Assembly: GCA_025463605.1 (NCBI GenBank)
Contig: JAODAV010000013.1
Location: forward strand, 1-45,280
From: Rhodoglobus sp.
GTDB taxonomy: Bacteria; Actinomycetota; Actinomycetes; Actinomycetales; Microbacteriaceae
Direction of reading: 5' to 3'
DNA: 45,280 nucleotides
Position 1 is the stretch's first letter, and every line of letters starts with the position of its first letter. Positions 42,375 to 45,280 of the stretch are shown here, in pieces. The position numbers were made by a program, and so were the translations under genes. The notes under the pieces were generated by a model. That model did no database searches. It saw only the letters and a program-made list of their open reading frames with translations, and had not been told where the DNA came from.

Positions 42375-44351
42375 CTAGCGCTGTTTGGCCCGCTTCGCGA
42401 GCATCGCGTTGTACTCCTCGAGTTCGGCGTCGCCGTCGCGATCCGCTTTTCGGTCATAGCGTTTCGACTCCCGCGCGTCGCTGCGCGACCACATGATCGC
42501 GACCAAGATTGCGAGAGCGACGGTCGGGATCTCGCCCACGCTCCACGCGATTCCGCCGCCGGCCTGCTGGTCGGCTATCGCAGTGACCCCGGTGTCCCAG
42601 CCCATGGCGCCGTACCAGTCGGAGAGCAGCAGTCCCGTGCCGCTCATAAGGGCCAGCCCGAAGAACGCGTGGAATGCCATAGTCGCCAACAGGATGATGA
42701 GCCGGATCGGGTAGGCCGGTCGCGCGGGTGAGGGGTCGATGCCGATCAGTGATTGCACGAACAGGTAGCCGGTGAGCAGGAAGTGCACGATCATCCACTC
42801 GTGGCCGATGTGGTTCGTCGTCGCCCAGCTGAACAGGGGTGTGTAGTAGAAGACCCAGAGGGACACCGCGAAGAGTCCCGCCGCGACCAGGGGATTGGCA
42901 AGCACCGTGAATACCCGCGAGTGCACAGCGATCATGAGCCACTCGCGCGGGCCACGACTGCCGTCGGTGCGTTTCGCGATCGTGCGCAGGGCAAGAGTGA
43001 TCGGTGCGCCCGGCACGAGCAGCACGGGGATCATCATGCCGAGGGTCATGTGCGCGAGCATGTGCGCCGAGAACAGGTAGCGCTCGTAGACGTTGACGCC
43101 GCCGTTGGTGACATAGAAGAGCACGAGCATGCCCGCAATCCACAGTGCCGTGCGATACCAGGGCCACGAGTCACCGCGCTTGCGCAACCGGATCACGCCC
43201 GCCACGTAGAAGAAGATCGCGAACGCGCACACGAGAATCCAGATGATGTCGAAGTTCCACAACGTCGCGTAGTTCTCGAACGACACCGGGGGAGGCAGCG
43301 GGCGACCGGTGAGCAATTCGGCCGGAGTCGGGTTCTGCAGCTCGGACACCGCGACCTCCGGCTGCGGTGTCGGCGTTCGCGCGAGGGCCGCGGCGACGCC
43401 GGAGGCGATTCCCATGAACCCGAGCTCGGCGGCGACGACCCACCAGAACCAGCGGCTCTCGCGGGCGCCGGGGCGTTGCATCCTGCCGATCACGAACTGA
43501 CGGTGCGCGGCTCCGAACAGACCGAGCGCAAGCAGGCTCGCCGTCTTGACGAGCACGAGGATGCCGTACGGCGTGAGGAGGTTCTCGAAGGTGCCGACGC
43601 GGATCTCGGCGCTCAAGTAGCCGGATGCAGCCACGACGACGAAACACACGAGCGCGAGACTCGAGTACCGGCGGAACACCATCCCGATGCGGCCCGCCTC
43701 GAGAGTCGAACGGATGATGGCGAGCGTCAGCAGCCCCCCGAGCCACACTCCCGCGAACAGCACGTGCAGGAACAGGGCACTCGACGCCGAGTCGTGATCC
43801 GCGGTGCCGCCGCGATGGCCTTGCAGCGTCATCGGTAGCAGGCCGACCGCGGCGAACACCGCCACGAACGCGAGCATCGTCACGTTGCGCACCGCGAAGC
43901 ACAGCACCGTGACGCCAGCGGCGACGAGTGTCGTCGCGAGCCAGGCCTGCCCGAGTTCCGTCTGGGTGAGGAAGTAGGCGAGCGCGTCACCGAATCGATC
44001 GTCGAACGTGATCGTCTGGTTGAGCACCGACAAGAACGTGAAGAAGCCCGTGAAACCGGCCGCAACCGTCCACACGGCCGCCGACGCTGCCGCGACATCG
44101 AGGGCCCGGGGGAACTCCGGCTTGGCGGAGTCGAGCGCGAAGCAGGACAGCACGAGGGCACCGACCGCGCCCGCGGCGCCGACATTCACGAACAGCTTCG
44201 CGATCGGGAGGCCGTAGCGCGTGACCGGGCCGGCGTCAGCGATGAGAAGCGGATCGGCTCCGCCACCGTAGGCGAGAGCCGCGAAAAGGGCGAGCAATGC
44301 CACGAAGAGCAGGATCGCGGGGCTGGCGACCCGGGTAATGCGCGGCACCAT
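42375..44351 (-). CDS. CopD-CtaG fusion: copper resistance / cytochrome c oxidase assembly protein
   Basis: The 658-residue polytopic protein fuses two domains. Residues 1 to about 310 are CopD-like, with HVLFAGVWLGGLLTLAI holding a copper-site His, and the remainder from about 350 is CtaG of the caa3 type, with YLFSAHMLAHMTLGMMIPV, GHEWMIVHFLLTGYLFVQSL and MAFHAFFGLALMSG. It probably moves or inserts copper for cytochrome oxidase. TAGGCT at 44355-44360 is exactly six bases before the second codon (GTG 44348), so translation may begin there. Fusions of this type are common in actinobacteria. Confidence 0.92.
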   Translation of the reverse strand: MVPRITRVASPAILLFVALLALFAALAYGGGADPLLIADAGPVTRYGLPIAKLFVNVGAAGAVGALVLSCFALDSAKPEFPRALDVAAASAAVWTVAAGFTGFFTFLSVLNQTITFDDRFGDALAYFLTQTELGQAWLATTLVAAGVTVLCFAVRNVTMLAFVAVFAAVGLLPMTLQGHRGGTADHDSASSALFLHVLFAGVWLGGLLTLAIIRSTLEAGRIGMVFRRYSSLALVCFVVVAASGYLSAEIRVGTFENLLTPYGILVLVKTASLLALGLFGAAHRQFVIGRMQRPGARESRWFWWVVAAELGFMGIASGVAAALARTPTPQPEVAVSELQNPTPAELLTGRPLPPPVSFENYATLWNFDIIWILVCAFAIFFYVAGVIRLRKRGDSWPWYRTALWIAGMLVLFYVTNGGVNVYERYLFSAHMLAHMTLGMMIPVLLVPGAPITLALRTIAKRTDGSRGPREWLMIAVHSRVFTVLANPLVAAGLFAVSLWVFYYTPLFSWATTNHIGHEWMIVHFLLTGYLFVQSLIGIDPSPARPAYPIRLIILLATMAFHAFFGLALMSGTGLLLSDWYGAMGWDTGVTAIADQQAGGGIAWSVGEIPTVALAILVAIMWSRSDARESKRYDRKADRDGDAELEEYNAMLAKRAKQR

Positions 44352-44493
44352 ATGAGCCTATTCGCTGCCGACTGGCCATTCGACGGGGCCTCCCGTGCGG
44401 CTTTCCTCGCCGAGCCGCCTCAAACGCATGCTCCAGCCGCGCTAACCGTGCGTTTGCGACGGTTCGATTGATGCCGCGGCCCCACAGACGAAA
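44352..44493. other. Spacer between CopD-CtaG and the HU terminator
   Basis: No gene is seen here. It contains the TAGGCT promoter hexamer of the CopD-CtaG gene at its left end. Confidence 0.4.
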
Positions 44494-44519
44494 GGGCGGC
44501 GACCTCTCGGTCACCGCCC
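44494..44519 (-). terminator. Terminator hairpin downstream of the HU gene
   Basis: GGGCGGC-GACC and GGTC-ACCGCCC form an 11-position stem with one mismatch around a TCTC loop. On the minus strand it is followed by a short T-rich run (CTTTCG), 20 bases after the HU stop. Confidence 0.65.
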
Positions 44520-44538
44520 GTCTCGTTGATGCTGGGTT

Positions 44539-44829
44539 CTAACCCTTGGCCGCGGCCTTGAGCTTGCTGCCGGCGCTGACCTTCACGCCGTAGCTCGCCT
44601 TGATGTCGATGGCCTCGCCCGTCTGGGGGTTGCGGCCGGTGCGTGCGGCACGGTGGTTGCGCTCGACAGCGAGCCAACCTGGGATCGACACCTTCGTGCC
44701 CTCGCCGACCGACTTGGCCAGCACGGTGAAGAGAGCATCGACGATGCCGCTGACGGCAGCCTGGCTCTGGCCAGACTCTGCGGCGACTGCCGCGACAAAC
44801 TCAGTACGGTTTAGTGACTTGTCAGCCAT
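44539..44829 (-). CDS. HU-family DNA-binding protein
   Basis: HU is a small nucleoid protein that bends DNA as a dimer. The 96-residue product has LNRTEFVAAVAAESG, the VSIPGWLAVERNHRAARTGR arm region and NPQTGEAIDIKASYGVKVSA, all typical; it lacks the long Lys/Ala tail of mycobacterial HupB. GAGGAGGA precedes the ATG. It follows rpsN on the same strand and has a terminator downstream. Confidence 0.96.
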   Translation of the reverse strand: MADKSLNRTEFVAAVAAESGQSQAAVSGIVDALFTVLAKSVGEGTKVSIPGWLAVERNHRAARTGRNPQTGEAIDIKASYGVKVSAGSKLKAAAKG

Positions 44830-44898
44830 GGGATGTCCTCCTCGGACCTTGTGCGGTAGGTGGGACCGAGGTGAAAAACCCCCGGAACCGCTAGGAAT

Positions 44899-45204
44899 CT
44901 ACCAGCTTGACTTGGTAATTCCGGGCAATTCGCCCCGGTGCGCCATATCGCGGAAACGAACCCGCGAAATGCCGAACTGGCTGAGAAGACCACGCGGACG
45001 GCCGTCGATGGCGTCGCGACCACGTACGCGGACGGGCGAGGCGTTGCGAGGAAGCTTCTGCAGTCCGAGGCGCGCGGCCTCGCGAGACTCGTCGGTACCG
45101 TTCGGGTCGACGAGCGCCTTCTTCAGTTCGAGGCGCTTGGTGGCATAGCGGGCCACGATGACCTTGCGCTGCTCGTTGCGGGCGATCTTGCTCTTCTTGG
45201 CCAT
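44899..45204 (-). CDS. rpsN: 30S ribosomal protein S14, zinc-free form
   Basis: S14 binds the 3' domain of 16S rRNA in the small subunit head. The 101-residue length and the absence of CxxC pairs mark the zinc-independent form, and NRCxxTGR-like sequence is replaced by [20 protein letters not shown]. The C-terminus has [21 protein letters not shown] minus the first residue of that block. It lies four bases downstream of rpmG; in actinobacteria such sets can be Zur-regulated, but the promoter is outside the window. Confidence 0.96.
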   Translation of the reverse strand: MAKKSKIARNEQRKVIVARYATKRLELKKALVDPNGTDESREAARLGLQKLPRNASPVRVRGRDAIDGRPRGLLSQFGISRVRFRDMAHRGELPGITKSSW

Positions 45205-45207
45205 GGT

Positions 45208-45280
45208 TTAGCGCTCCTCGCGGAATTCGACGTGCTGGCGGACCACCGGGTCGTACTTCTTGAGCACGAGGCGATCGGGG
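45208..45280 (-). CDS. rpmG: 50S ribosomal protein L33, C-terminal part, cut by window edge
   Basis: The last 23 codons read PDRLVLKKYDPVVRQHVEFR and EER, the typical end of actinobacterial L33. The start lies beyond 45280. It precedes rpsN by four bases, matching the rpmB-rpmG-rpsN order of many actinobacteria. Confidence 0.92.
   Translation of the reverse strand, partial: PDRLVLKKYDPVVRQHVEFREER

Overview
The window is about 45 kb of high-GC, gene-dense DNA from an actinobacterium, most likely a member of the Microbacteriaceae. The inference rests on a complete C50-carotenoid cluster in the order crtE-crtB-crtI-crtYe-crtYf-crtEb with divergent idi, HspR-type HAIR boxes upstream of dnaK, an actinobacterial cytochrome b (QcrB-like) protein, a bifunctional-type dcd, a DtxR/IdeR-type iron box and many TANNNT-N6/7-start arrangements typical of leaderless actinobacterial transcripts. 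The family-level assignment is inference; no rRNA is present.

Layout. 1-3.5 kb: the 5' half of dnaK with two HAIR boxes, a UMF1-like MFS transporter and a PEP mutase/isocitrate lyase family enzyme. 3.5-6.5 kb: a small regulatory island with a His/Met-rich MarR repressor, a divergent His-rich miniature protein, a second MarR-like protein, a TetR regulator and its divergent alpha/beta hydrolase. 6.4-11.9 kb: the carotenoid operon plus idi. 11.9-14.7 kb: two tandem lipoprotein paralogues, a deletion scar joining truncated rmlC-like and glycosyltransferase genes tail to tail, dcd and another lipoprotein. 14.8-15.85 kb: tRNA-Gly(CCC) followed by a small AT-richer segment with a frameshifted lipoprotein gene, flanked by a degenerate 47-bp direct repeat and a 14-bp copy of the tRNA 3' end. 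15.8-25.3 kb: mostly chromosomal genes, including a LigD-type polymerase, a PrmC-like methyltransferase, an ECF41 sigma factor next to a lone cytochrome b, and a class A PBP with PASTA domains.

25.35-34.5 kb is the most coherent accessory system: on the minus strand a solute-binding protein, an FAD-dependent oxidoreductase, two ABC permeases, an MFS transporter, a four-carbon acid sugar kinase (DUF1537) and PdxA2 are packed as one probable operon, followed by a DeoR regulator. Kinase plus PdxA2 is the known D-threonate route to dihydroxyacetone phosphate; the FAD oxidoreductase and the ABC importer suggest that a larger or differently oxidised precursor is imported and processed first. A perfect TGTGATC-N5-GATCACA repeat lies upstream and a 13-bp-stem hairpin separates the binding-protein gene from the rest.

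34.8-45.3 kb: dienelactone hydrolase, DinB, DUF2470 and DUF4383 proteins, an iron-regulated heme oxygenase, a Gfo/Idh/MocA dehydrogenase plus TIM-barrel isomerase pair behind a LacI-type operator, a compact Pif1-like helicase, an unknown anchored protein, a CopD-CtaG fusion for copper/cytochrome oxidase assembly, and the HU, rpsN and rpmG genes at the right edge. All assignments come from reading sequence and motifs; no database search was run.
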